This document shows positions 24,547 through 31,102 of a stretch of 36,185 nucleotides of DNA, piece by piece. This DNA comes from DASPSR01 sp035498715 (GTDB lineage Bacteria; Nitrospirota; UBA9217). The translations under genes and the position numbers were made by a program. How positions within the stretch are numbered: position 1 is the first letter of the stretch; every line of letters starts with the position of its first letter. The stretch covers positions 1 through 36,185 of the forward strand of contig DATJZV010000130.1 in the NCBI GenBank assembly GCA_035498715.1, in the 5' to 3' direction. The notes below the pieces were generated by a model. It did no database searches and was not told where the DNA came from. It was given only the letters and a program-made list of their open reading frames with translations.

Positions 24547-24786
24547 ATGATGCGTGTCGAATACGATGAAGTTCTCCACGGCGGAAGCTGTCCGGCATGC
24601 AAGAAAAGCGGGTACTATGGCAGGGTGAGCCTGTTCAAGCTTATGGAGTTGGCCTCAGAGTGGCGCAGGAAGCTGAAGGAATTTAGCAAATACGGTATCG
24701 GGAGGGCCGAATGTGAAAATCAAAAGACTCATATGCCCGCTTTCGAATGCCTCACTCAGAAATCCAGACCCTTACGCTGTGCATAG
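24547..24786 (+). CDS. Possible short ORF resembling the C-terminal zinc motif of PilB/GspE ATPases
   Basis: This is a weak call. From ATG 24547 (or 24550) the frame encodes 79 residues. Residues about 6-35, EVLHGGSCPACKKSGYYGRV then SLFKLMEL, resemble the C-terminal zinc-binding segment of type II secretion/type IV pilus assembly ATPases, where a CxxC is followed by TGYxGR and a hydrophobic helix. The rest of the ATPase is absent, and the sequence upstream of the match does not continue the family, so it may be a decayed fragment or a small independent zinc protein. There is no ribosome site. Its 3' end overlaps the minus-strand gene ending at 24756. Confidence 0.35.
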   Translation: MMRVEYDEVLHGGSCPACKKSGYYGRVSLFKLMELASEWRRKLKEFSKYGIGRAECENQKTHMPAFECLTQKSRPLRCA

Positions 24787-25034
24787 CGTTTGAATATTTC
24801 TTCGATGTCTTCTTCTTCAAGCCCGTTGATGAGAGATTCCGCCACAAGATCGTCCACCGGAAGCTCGCTTCGGGAGTCGAAACCGAAGACTTTCGAGACG
24901 AGCCGCTTGTTAAAGCTTCCTGAGAATAATGATTTGATCGCTGATCCCATCATATGAAAGGTGCTCAAATTATTCCTAACGAGTCTTATAACGCACCGCT
25001 CGATAATGATCTTTTTTTCTTCCTGAATAGCCAT
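24756..25034 (-). CDS. Small hypothetical protein
   Basis: I do not recognise this 92-residue product. It has a basic, hydrophobic first half (KKIIIERCVIRLVRNNL) and an acidic second half with LINGLEEEDIEEIFKRY, consistent with a helical soluble protein. The ATG at 25034 is used; a GTG at 25058 would add eight residues. No strong ribosome site is visible. It follows glgP in the same direction with a 107-base gap and converges on the PilB-like ORF. It could be real but is only supported by its protein-like composition. Confidence 0.45.
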   Translation of the reverse strand: MAIQEEKKIIIERCVIRLVRNNLSTFHMMGSAIKSLFSGSFNKRLVSKVFGFDSRSELPVDDLVAESLINGLEEEDIEEIFKRYAQRKGLDF

Positions 25035-25141
25035 ATACAGAGTCAAACTCCGAATCACAAATCTTAAATTTCTAATAAGCTTCGAGGCCTAAGTATAAGA
25101 AGGTCCGGTTATGTAACAGTACAATTTGGTTATTGGTCATG

Positions 25142-26860
25142 TTATCGTATATATGCTTCCGTGACATACCGCCGCATCATTCGGTGGCTGTTAAAGTAGT
25201 AGGCATTTTTACTGATGGCGTTCTTCATCATGCGGCTCCAATGGCTCTTGTCCGGATCATAGTATGCGGGAACGATCAGGTTCTCGAGCTTGTCATAGAG
25301 GTCAGCAGCGTCCTCGGCATCCGAAGTCCCTGGTTGTGTCGTTTCGGTCGGCATTGCGCCGATAGCCCAGCCGGTGAAACCCTCGATGTGTCCTTCGATC
25401 CACCACCCGTCAAGCACGCTGAAATTCAGCACCCCATTATGTGCTGCCTTCATGCCGCTCGTTCCGGATGCCTCAAGCGGTCTGAGAGGCGTATTGAGCC
25501 ATACATCAACGCCGGATACGAGCTTGAGTGCGATATCCATGTCGTAGCCCGGGAGAAAGGCGATTTTGACCTTTCCTCGCAGACGCTGCCGGTATTCGTG
25601 GATGCCCTGGATGATTCGCTTGCCGTTATCGTCATGGGGATGTGCCTTGCCAGCGTAAATGATCTGGAGCTTCCCCTTCCCGACGATCTGCAGTAGCCTG
25701 TCGATATTGTGGAACAGTAGGTGTGGACGTTTATACGCGGTGGCCCGCCGCGCAAAACCGATGGTGAGGTCATTCGGGTCCATCACTTCCCCCGTGGCTT
25801 GACCGACATACTCCATCAGTTTTCGCTTGGCTTCGCGGTGCGCTTCCCACAGCTCCAGTTCCGGGATGATGCCGGAGCGGACAAAAAGTTCTGGCTCGTT
25901 TGCCCAGCCGGGAATATATTTGTCAAACAGTTTCGCCATCTCGCCACAGGTCCAGGTGAAGGTGTGAACGCCGTTCGTGATGGCATGGATATGGTAACCA
26001 GGGAACATATGCTGGGACACTTCTCCGTGTTTTTTTGCCACACCATTGATATATTTGCTCAGATTGAGTGCCAGGCGAGTCATGTTGAGGCTGTCCATGC
26101 CTGCGAGGTCCTTAAGGACATCGAACGGGATGATCTCGCCGAGCACCTGCTTGACAAGTGGATAGGGGAACTTGTCGTGTCCCGCCTCCACCGGCGTATG
26201 TGTGGTGAACACGCAGAGATCCCGCACCCGCGCCACGTCCCAAACCGACTTCTCATCCCACACGCTTTCGATGTCGCGCTTGAACCGGTGAAGCAGCTCG
26301 AGCGCAAGAAAGCTTGCATGCCCTTCGTTCATGTGATATTTCTTGATATGGAACTCCAATGCATGGAGCATGCGTACGCCGCCCATGCCGAGGACGATCT
26401 CCTGTTTTATCCGGTAGGTGCTGTCGCCACCGTAGAGAGAATCCGTGATCCCCCGGTCCCGAGGATCATTGTCGGGGAGGTCGGTATCAAGGAAGAGTAT
26501 GGGAACTTTGCCGCCCGTGGGGCTCACGACCGTGTAGAGCCATGTCTGGATATAAACATCCCGTCCTTCGATCTGGACTTTTGCCTTCTGTGGAAGGAGC
26601 ATCATGTCGTGCGCGGGGTCCCAGGTCACCGGTTTTTCTTTTTGCCACCCGTTGGCGTCGATCTCCTGGGTAAAGTACCCTTTGTGCGTGATAAGCGTGA
26701 CTGCCACGAGTGGAATATTGAGGTCTGCCGCGGATTTAATGGTATCACCGGCCAATATGCCGAGGCCGCCACTGTACGTCGGGATATCGTTCTTGACGCC
26801 GATCTCCATGGAAAAATAGGCGATCATCGGCTCAACGAGAAACTCACTCAGGGTGTTCAT
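25142..26860 (-). CDS. glgP: Alpha-glucan (glycogen/maltodextrin) phosphorylase, short GT35 type
   Basis: The product is 572 residues, the length of the short archaeal/thermophile-type alpha-glucan phosphorylases rather than the ~800 of E. coli GlgP. It has IAYFSMEIG and TYSGGLGILAGDTIKSAADL at the N-terminus, YHMNEGHASF, ITNGVHTFTW, GFARRATAYKRP, and the PLP-lysine region EASGTSGMKAAHNG near residue 475. It releases glucose 1-phosphate from alpha-glucan chains. The start has AAGGAG upstream and a sigma-70 type promoter at 26911-26939. A phosphohexomutase at 18966 could take up its product. Confidence 0.95.
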   Translation of the reverse strand: MNTLSEFLVEPMIAYFSMEIGVKNDIPTYSGGLGILAGDTIKSAADLNIPLVAVTLITHKGYFTQEIDANGWQKEKPVTWDPAHDMMLLPQKAKVQIEGRDVYIQTWLYTVVSPTGGKVPILFLDTDLPDNDPRDRGITDSLYGGDSTYRIKQEIVLGMGGVRMLHALEFHIKKYHMNEGHASFLALELLHRFKRDIESVWDEKSVWDVARVRDLCVFTTHTPVEAGHDKFPYPLVKQVLGEIIPFDVLKDLAGMDSLNMTRLALNLSKYINGVAKKHGEVSQHMFPGYHIHAITNGVHTFTWTCGEMAKLFDKYIPGWANEPELFVRSGIIPELELWEAHREAKRKLMEYVGQATGEVMDPNDLTIGFARRATAYKRPHLLFHNIDRLLQIVGKGKLQIIYAGKAHPHDDNGKRIIQGIHEYRQRLRGKVKIAFLPGYDMDIALKLVSGVDVWLNTPLRPLEASGTSGMKAAHNGVLNFSVLDGWWIEGHIEGFTGWAIGAMPTETTQPGTSDAEDAADLYDKLENLIVPAYYDPDKSHWSRMMKNAISKNAYYFNSHRMMRRYVTEAYIR

Positions 26861-26910
26861 ATTTCTCCTTCTGGCTGCGGTATGGAAAGGCTTAAGGAAG
26901 AATCTTATTC

Positions 26911-26939
26911 AGAATAACAGAAAAAGCCCTCTATTTCAA
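26911..26939 (-). promoter_or_regulatory. Sigma-70 type promoter of glgP
   Basis: Read on the minus strand: TTGAAA (26939-26934), 17 bases, TATTCT (26916-26911). The predicted start is about 45 bases before the glgP ATG. Confidence 0.6.
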
Positions 26940-26966
26940 CAGGCATTCCATGCTTTGTGATATTGC

Positions 26967-26995
26967 TTGACAACAATAGACATTGAGGATAGAAA
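26967..26995 (+). promoter_or_regulatory. Sigma-70 type promoter of the flavoprotein gene
   Basis: TTGACA at 26967-26972, 17 bases, then TAGAAA at 26990-26995. A better -10 sequence, TATAAT at 26996-27001, is 23 bases from the -35 box and so less likely to pair with it. The promoter diverges from the glgP promoter about 30 bases away. Confidence 0.55.
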
Positions 26996-27027
26996 TATAA
27001 TAAGAGGAATGCGAGAGCGGGATTATT

Positions 27028-27618
27028 ATGAATATACTTGCCTTCAACGGAAGCCCGAGGAAGGGCGGCAATACGCAGATGCTTTTAAAAGAAGCGGTCA
27101 AAGGGGCAGAAGAGCAGGGCGCTCAGGTGAAGGTCTACAATCTCAATGACCTGAAGATCAGGCCCTGCCAAAATTGCGGGGGATGTGATAATACTGCCCT
27201 CTGCGTTATTCCCGATGATACGCAGGCGATCCACCGGGACATAAGAGCTGCGGACCGGATCATCCTCGCATCGCCCATCTTCTTCTTCGGATTAAGTGCT
27301 CAGACGAAACTTATGATCGACCGGTGTCAGGCGTTCTGGGCGGAAAAGTACGTGCACAAAAAACCGATTCCTCCCGGCGAGTTTGGCCGCAAGGGGCTGC
27401 TCCTTCTGGTAGGCGGAATGAAACTTGGTATCAACAACAAGGGTTTTGAGTGTGCCGAGGTAACGGCACGGTCGTTCTTCAGGACCGTGAACATTCAGGA
27501 GCATGTGACGCTATCCTATGATTCGGTGGATGAGAAAGGCGCGATCGTGAATCATCCTACGGCGCTCAAAGAGGCGTACGATGCAGGACGGGCGCTGGTT
27601 GCTTTAAATCCTAGATAA
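27028..27618 (+). CDS. Flavodoxin-fold NAD(P)H/FMN reductase with 4-Cys motif (iron-sulfur flavoprotein-like)
   Basis: The product is 196 residues. The FMN-binding loop is NGSPRKGGNTQ (residues 7-17), followed by a compact cysteine motif at Cys 47, 50, 53 and 59 (CQNCGGCDNTALC) and SPIFFFGLSAQTKLMIDR, the second flavin loop. CX2CX2CX5C matches the cluster motif of archaeal iron-sulfur flavoproteins, which pass electrons between ferredoxin-like donors and acceptors. Electron partner and function here are unknown; a reductase of the multimeric flavodoxin WrbA-like group is the alternative. Transcribed alone from its own promoter. Confidence 0.9.
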   Translation: MNILAFNGSPRKGGNTQMLLKEAVKGAEEQGAQVKVYNLNDLKIRPCQNCGGCDNTALCVIPDDTQAIHRDIRAADRIILASPIFFFGLSAQTKLMIDRCQAFWAEKYVHKKPIPPGEFGRKGLLLLVGGMKLGINNKGFECAEVTARSFFRTVNIQEHVTLSYDSVDEKGAIVNHPTALKEAYDAGRALVALNPR

Positions 27619-27664
27619 GCTCAAAGCACAGGTATATTTTAAAGATTTTAAGCATTCGAGTTTT

Positions 27665-28213
27665 TTACATATTGAGAGCTTTTTTGGCAAGCTCGATCAA
27701 ACCATAGACCTTCAGATCAACGAGGGTCCCTTTCGTTTGTGCATTCCTGAGGAAATCCAGCGCCTTGTTCAGCGGGACCTCGATCACTTCGATGATCTCG
27801 TTGTCGTCGCCGCCGTTCTTGCCCACGTGTTCAAGCCCCGTGCAGAGGAATGCCCTGAGCACCTCGGTGGATGCGCCGGTTGATATGGGGCCTTCCGCGA
27901 GGAAGTCGAGATTCTTTGCCGACCAACCGGTCTCCTCGATCAACTCCCGTTTTGCGGCTGTTTCCATGGATTCGCCGGGATCGACAAGCCCAGCGGGGAG
28001 TTCAATGACATCCCGCCCGAGGGGCGGCCTGAACTGTTTTTCGAGGAGCACACTTCCGGTGGGTGTTATTGCAACCATCACCACGATGCCGCCGATGCTT
28101 ACCCGTTCGAGCGCTTCCCAGGTGCGCACGGCACCCCGCGCATCGCGGTAGGTGATCTCAACAGCGCTCATGAACTTTCCCTTCCAGAGGATTTTTTTGC
28201 TTAGGATTTCCAT
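27665..28213 (-). CDS. NUDIX hydrolase (ADP-ribose pyrophosphatase type)
   Basis: From ATG 28213 the product is 182 residues. It begins ILSKKILWKGKF, as ADP-ribose pyrophosphatases do, then a beta-rich domain (GGIVVMVAITPTGSVLLEKQ) and QFRPPLGRDVIELPAG leading into a complete Nudix box, GLVDPGESMETAAKRELIEE with the closing TGW. Family members cleave ADP-ribose to AMP and ribose 5-phosphate. ATG 28171 has a better ribosome site (GGAAGGG) but would remove the conserved N-terminal strand; an upstream ATG at 28252 lies in repeat-like DNA. It converges with the flavoprotein gene; the 46 bases between contain no strong terminator. Confidence 0.9.
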   Translation of the reverse strand: MEILSKKILWKGKFMSAVEITYRDARGAVRTWEALERVSIGGIVVMVAITPTGSVLLEKQFRPPLGRDVIELPAGLVDPGESMETAAKRELIEETGWSAKNLDFLAEGPISTGASTEVLRAFLCTGLEHVGKNGGDDNEIIEVIEVPLNKALDFLRNAQTKGTLVDLKVYGLIELAKKALNM

Positions 28214-28222
28214 AGGAAATGT

Positions 28223-28264
28223 AATAACTAATGACCAGATTGCAATAACCAAATAATGGCAAAT
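28223..28264. repeat. Heptad-phased degenerate intergenic repeat
   Basis: The stretch can be read as seven-base units AATAACT, AATGACC, AGATTGC, AATAACC, AAATAAT, GGCAAAT and so on. The 12-mer CAATAACCAAAT (28243-28254) recurs in reverse complement at 25124-25135, also intergenic, next to TGGTCAT in both places. It appears to be a dispersed intergenic element. Confidence 0.5.
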
Positions 28265-28356
28265 GACAACATGATAATGTCCGGACGCTTGAGGTTTGGA
28301 CTTTGGTTAGTAGAACTTGTTGGCGATCTGGTCCTTAGAAATTGGCGCTTGGTCTG

Positions 28357-28968
28357 TCAGAGCCACTTCTTCAAATCCAGAGTCAACGCCGCAGGGATTA
28401 TGGTGTCAACCTCGCGGATCCGCGTGCGCCCAGCCTTCCTGAACATTGCTTTCTGCAGTTCCTTTTCCTCGTCATAATGTTCGAAGATGGGAAAATCGAG
28501 TTCGGGGATCTCCCGAGTAAAATATCCGCATCCTTCAAGCCGTACCGCGCGCCGCGGGCCGCGGATTGTGGGGCCGAAGATACGGCAGATATGCGGCCGG
28601 TGGTCATAAATCATGCATGCGCCGTTCTCTAGTGCCGGGCAGGATAGCTTTGCCGATCTGCGGGAGATAGCGTCGATGGCGGGCAGGGATTTGAGCAGCG
28701 GGTCCTTGCGGGAAAAGGCTTTTTTCTTCTCCAGGATATCAAGCTGCTCTTTGGCACGCGCGATCACTCGTTCCCTGACGGATGGGGGGACCTGTTTCAG
28801 GGCACTACGAAGATAGATGGCGTCGAGGAGCGTGATGTCAAAGAATCCCACTGAACAACACTCATGGCATCCCTGCCTGCACCCGACGCCGTGCTTTGAC
28901 GCGGCTTCCGAGAATACTGTACTGGATCGTTCAAGAAATTGTGCGTATTTTTTGATTATCCTATTCAT
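28357..28968 (-). CDS. YkgJ family cysteine-cluster protein
   Basis: The product is 203 residues. It has two Cys clusters: CRQGCHECC at residues 30-38, and CPALENGACMIYDHRPHICRIFG from about 110 to 132 (described here in pieces: CPALENG.C, then HRPHICR). These match the CxxxCxxCC and C..CxxY..RP..CR pattern of the YkgJ/Fli-B-like family, presumed to bind zinc or an iron-sulfur cluster. No function is established. Between the clusters is a basic helical segment. A near-perfect sigma-70 promoter lies 33 bases upstream of the ATG. Confidence 0.88.
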   Translation of the reverse strand: MNRIIKKYAQFLERSSTVFSEAASKHGVGCRQGCHECCSVGFFDITLLDAIYLRSALKQVPPSVRERVIARAKEQLDILEKKKAFSRKDPLLKSLPAIDAISRRSAKLSCPALENGACMIYDHRPHICRIFGPTIRGPRRAVRLEGCGYFTREIPELDFPIFEHYDEEKELQKAMFRKAGRTRIREVDTIIPAALTLDLKKWL

Positions 28969-29001
28969 TCACATGACGCCTTTCATGCAAGAGTGGTAGG
29001 G

Positions 29002-29031
29002 ATTATACGTGTTTGAGGGGTTGTTTGTCAA
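29002..29031 (-). promoter_or_regulatory. Consensus sigma-70 promoter of the YkgJ-family gene
   Basis: Read on the minus strand: TTGACA (29031-29026), 18 bases, TATAAT (29007-29002). Both boxes are perfect. The predicted transcript leader is about 27 bases. Confidence 0.8.
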
Positions 29032-29114
29032 TATGTGGATAAGCGGATGGATTCACAGCCGGGACTTTGGTTGATAACTGATGCACCCATGACTATGTGT
29101 CTGTCTTGAAAAGT

Positions 29115-29159
29115 AAAAAAAACGGCAGATGATGAGTTGTCACGCATGCCAGTCTGCCG
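29115..29159 (-). terminator. Rho-independent terminator of the ECF sigma operon
   Basis: On the minus strand, CGGCAGA (29159-29153) pairs perfectly with TCTGCCG (29129-29123) and is followed by eight T (29122-29115). It stands 40 bases after the stop of the LTxxQ protein gene, closing the three-gene operon. Confidence 0.8.
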
Positions 29160-29198
29160 GCTGTTGTGGTTATTTTTGTAGATCGCGGTCGTTACTCG

Positions 29199-29819
29199 CT
29201 ATCTGTTCTCCGAAGGCTTTCCTGCGCTCATGCCCTGTCCGGGGACTGCTTTTCCGGAACTGGAACCGCCGCGCATGCCTTGTCCATTGCTGCGGGCGCT
29301 CGTTATCAAGCTGCGAATCTCGCGAGCGAAATCGCGCTGAAATATAATATACCGAGCCCGCTGCTCGACCGTGAGGATGTCTTTGAGTCTTTTGAGCTCC
29401 TTGTCTTTTAGATCCGACATCTCATGATGGTTCTTCTCGAGCCTGTCAAGAATGGGCTTCAATTTACTCTCACTGGGGTGAGGGGACTTCAGAGAAGACC
29501 GCAGCTCTTTCATGGCATCCATATTCTGATCCATGAGTTCCCGGCGCTGCAAGTCAATGGCTCCGAGAAGTGATGCAAGTTGTGCGCTGGCCTTCTCATC
29601 AAGTTTGAGCGCTCCCGTGAGCCGGTATATCCTGATAGCCTCGACTCTTTTCCGGACTTCCTCTCTCTTTTCCTTCGAAGGCGGGTTCCATTGCCCCGGC
29701 TGAGCGTCGAGGCCCATCTCGTCCTGGTATGAGCCTCCCATCGGCGCTTGCTGTGCAAAGACGACTGTTCCGGCAAGGGTCAGAACTGCAGCTATCATAA
29801 ATATCCTTATCATTTGCAT
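29199..29819 (-). CDS. Periplasmic LTxxQ (Spy/CpxP/ZraP-like) protein
   Basis: I chose the ATG at 29819, one base after the anti-sigma stop, with GGAGGG five bases upstream; the ATG at 29846 lies inside the upstream gene. The 206-residue product has a signal peptide ending VVFAQQ, a helical charged domain (about 50-160) with LTGALKLDEKASAQLAS and LKDILTVEQRARY, an LTxxQR-type motif as in Spy, CpxP and ZraP, and a Gly/Ser/Met-rich tail. Such proteins are periplasmic chaperones or metal sensors that feed back on envelope stress regulators. Its place as third gene of an ECF sigma/anti-sigma operon fits a co-sensor role, like CnrX. The signal sensed is unknown. Confidence 0.8.
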   Translation of the reverse strand: MQMIRIFMIAAVLTLAGTVVFAQQAPMGGSYQDEMGLDAQPGQWNPPSKEKREEVRKRVEAIRIYRLTGALKLDEKASAQLASLLGAIDLQRRELMDQNMDAMKELRSSLKSPHPSESKLKPILDRLEKNHHEMSDLKDKELKRLKDILTVEQRARYIIFQRDFAREIRSLITSARSNGQGMRGGSSSGKAVPGQGMSAGKPSENR

Positions 29820-29820
29820 A

Positions 29821-30450
29821 TCATCCCTCCTGCTCCAATTCTTCAAGTCTTCTGGATAGATGTTCTATTTCCTGGCGGTTTAAGTCCGACAAATCTTCAT
29901 GGATATCTCTCTCCGGCGCACTTATGAAAACATCAACGATTTCATTTCCCAGGGAGGCAAGCTCATTATCCGCCCAGCGCGAAACGTCATCGAGTTCTGT
30001 CTGGCTGAATTCGGTCAGTCCGGGAGTGTCCATGACGGTCGATTCATCGTAAGCAGCATCGTCCCCATTTGGCGTGATTGTGGAAACATCCTTCGGGAGG
30101 GGCTTTACGATAAGCAAAGTAACTACGAGCACGAGCGCGGCAGCCGTGACGCTCCAAGCCCACCGCGGGAGGAGCATCCTGTTCCAGAGGCTGGATATAT
30201 CAATAAGACGAAGACGCTTCTTCTCCTCCATTTTTTGGACGTTCCGGTAGATTCGCTCCGGCATTGCTGCCCAGAATGCCTCACCGGGATCGGGCACCTG
30301 TTCTGAGATCATCATGCCAAGCAGTTTGATTTCTGCACGGCAATCATCGCACGTTTCAAGATGCTTTTCCACCCGCAAGGCCCACTCCTCTTCAAGTCTC
30401 TGCTCAAGATAAGCCGGAAGCATCTCTTTTATGTCAGTGTTGCTGCACAT
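29821..30450 (-). CDS. Zinc-binding anti-sigma factor, membrane-anchored
   Basis: The product is 209 residues. The N-terminus holds a zf-HC2 (ZAS) motif, HLETCDDC, with His 30, Cys 34 and Cys 37. One transmembrane helix lies at about 97-117 (WAWSVTAAALVLVVTLLIV), leaving an acidic, Asp/Glu-rich 90-residue periplasmic part. The ZAS domain binds the ECF sigma factor encoded 34 bases upstream. Loss of binding, by proteolysis or conformational change on an envelope signal, would free the sigma. The last codon region overlaps the leader of the LTxxQ protein gene. Confidence 0.9.
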   Translation of the reverse strand: MCSNTDIKEMLPAYLEQRLEEEWALRVEKHLETCDDCRAEIKLLGMMISEQVPDPGEAFWAAMPERIYRNVQKMEEKKRLRLIDISSLWNRMLLPRWAWSVTAAALVLVVTLLIVKPLPKDVSTITPNGDDAAYDESTVMDTPGLTEFSQTELDDVSRWADNELASLGNEIVDVFISAPERDIHEDLSDLNRQEIEHLSRRLEELEQEG

Positions 30451-30484
30451 CGTGTCCCTCTTGTCCCAGGGTCCGGGAAACCGT

Positions 30485-31018
30485 CTATTGATTCTCTCCC
30501 ATGATCTTTTTCAGCTTCTGTACGGCATGGTGATAATTTGCCTTGGCCGTGCCGATCGAGCATTTCATGATGCCGGCTATCTCTTCAAATTTCTTGGCCT
30601 CCTGCACCCTCAGAATGAGGGTCAAGCGCTGTTTCTTGGGAAGTTCGGCCAGCGACTGCCTGAGCCGGAGCCCGCTTTCCTGCTTGATCAACGTCTCAAG
30701 GGTCTTCGGATCTCTTCTGATGATCACATCGTCAATCGGAACCTTTTCGATCCGGGACCGGTCACGGTAGACATTCTTCGCAAGGTTGATCGCTATCTGA
30801 TAGAGCCATGTTTTGAAGCTCGACCGGCGTTCGAATCCTTTCAGACCAGTGAAGGCCTTGAAAAAGGTCTTCTGCAGAAGGTCCGACGCGTCGTCATGAT
30901 CGCTTACCATGCGGTAGAGCAGCGAATAGAGCGGTTTCTGATATTTAAGTACCAGCTCGTTGAACGCCTCACGCTCTCCATTTTCAATCCTGATGATCAG
31001 GTTCAGGTCTTCATCCAT
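30485..31018 (-). CDS. ECF-type RNA polymerase sigma factor
   Basis: The product is 177 residues, typical for group 4 sigma factors. Region 2 spans about 15-85 (FNELVLKYQKPLYSLLYR, then DASDLLQKTFFKAF, then SSFKTWLYQIAINLAKN), and region 4 spans about 120-172 (LAELPKKQRLTLILR, then FEEIAGIMKCSIGTAKANYHH with the recognition helix). It should direct transcription of an envelope-stress regulon, including its own operon through the ECF-like site at 31043-31065. The anti-sigma and LTxxQ genes follow in the same transcript, which ends at 29115. Confidence 0.95.
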   Translation of the reverse strand: MDEDLNLIIRIENGEREAFNELVLKYQKPLYSLLYRMVSDHDDASDLLQKTFFKAFTGLKGFERRSSFKTWLYQIAINLAKNVYRDRSRIEKVPIDDVIIRRDPKTLETLIKQESGLRLRQSLAELPKKQRLTLILRVQEAKKFEEIAGIMKCSIGTAKANYHHAVQKLKKIMGENQ

Positions 31019-31042
31019 ACATGAGCCGCGTACTAATTTTAA

Positions 31043-31065
31043 GACACAAAATGACTGAAAAGGTT
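31043..31065 (-). promoter_or_regulatory. Possible ECF-type autoregulated promoter of the sigma operon
   Basis: On the minus strand AACC (31065-31062), 16 bases, then GTC (31045-31043), which fits the general ECF pattern AAC-N16-GTC. The predicted start is about 18 bases before the sigma ATG. The short motifs make chance occurrence possible. Confidence 0.35.
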
Positions 31066-31102
31066 TAATTTCATAACTAAAATAAATAGGGACATGGTGT
31101 TT

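Noticed and set aside
25721..26917. 398-residue open frame on the plus strand
   Set aside because: It is the antisense shadow of glgP, has no ribosome site and no recognisable domain.
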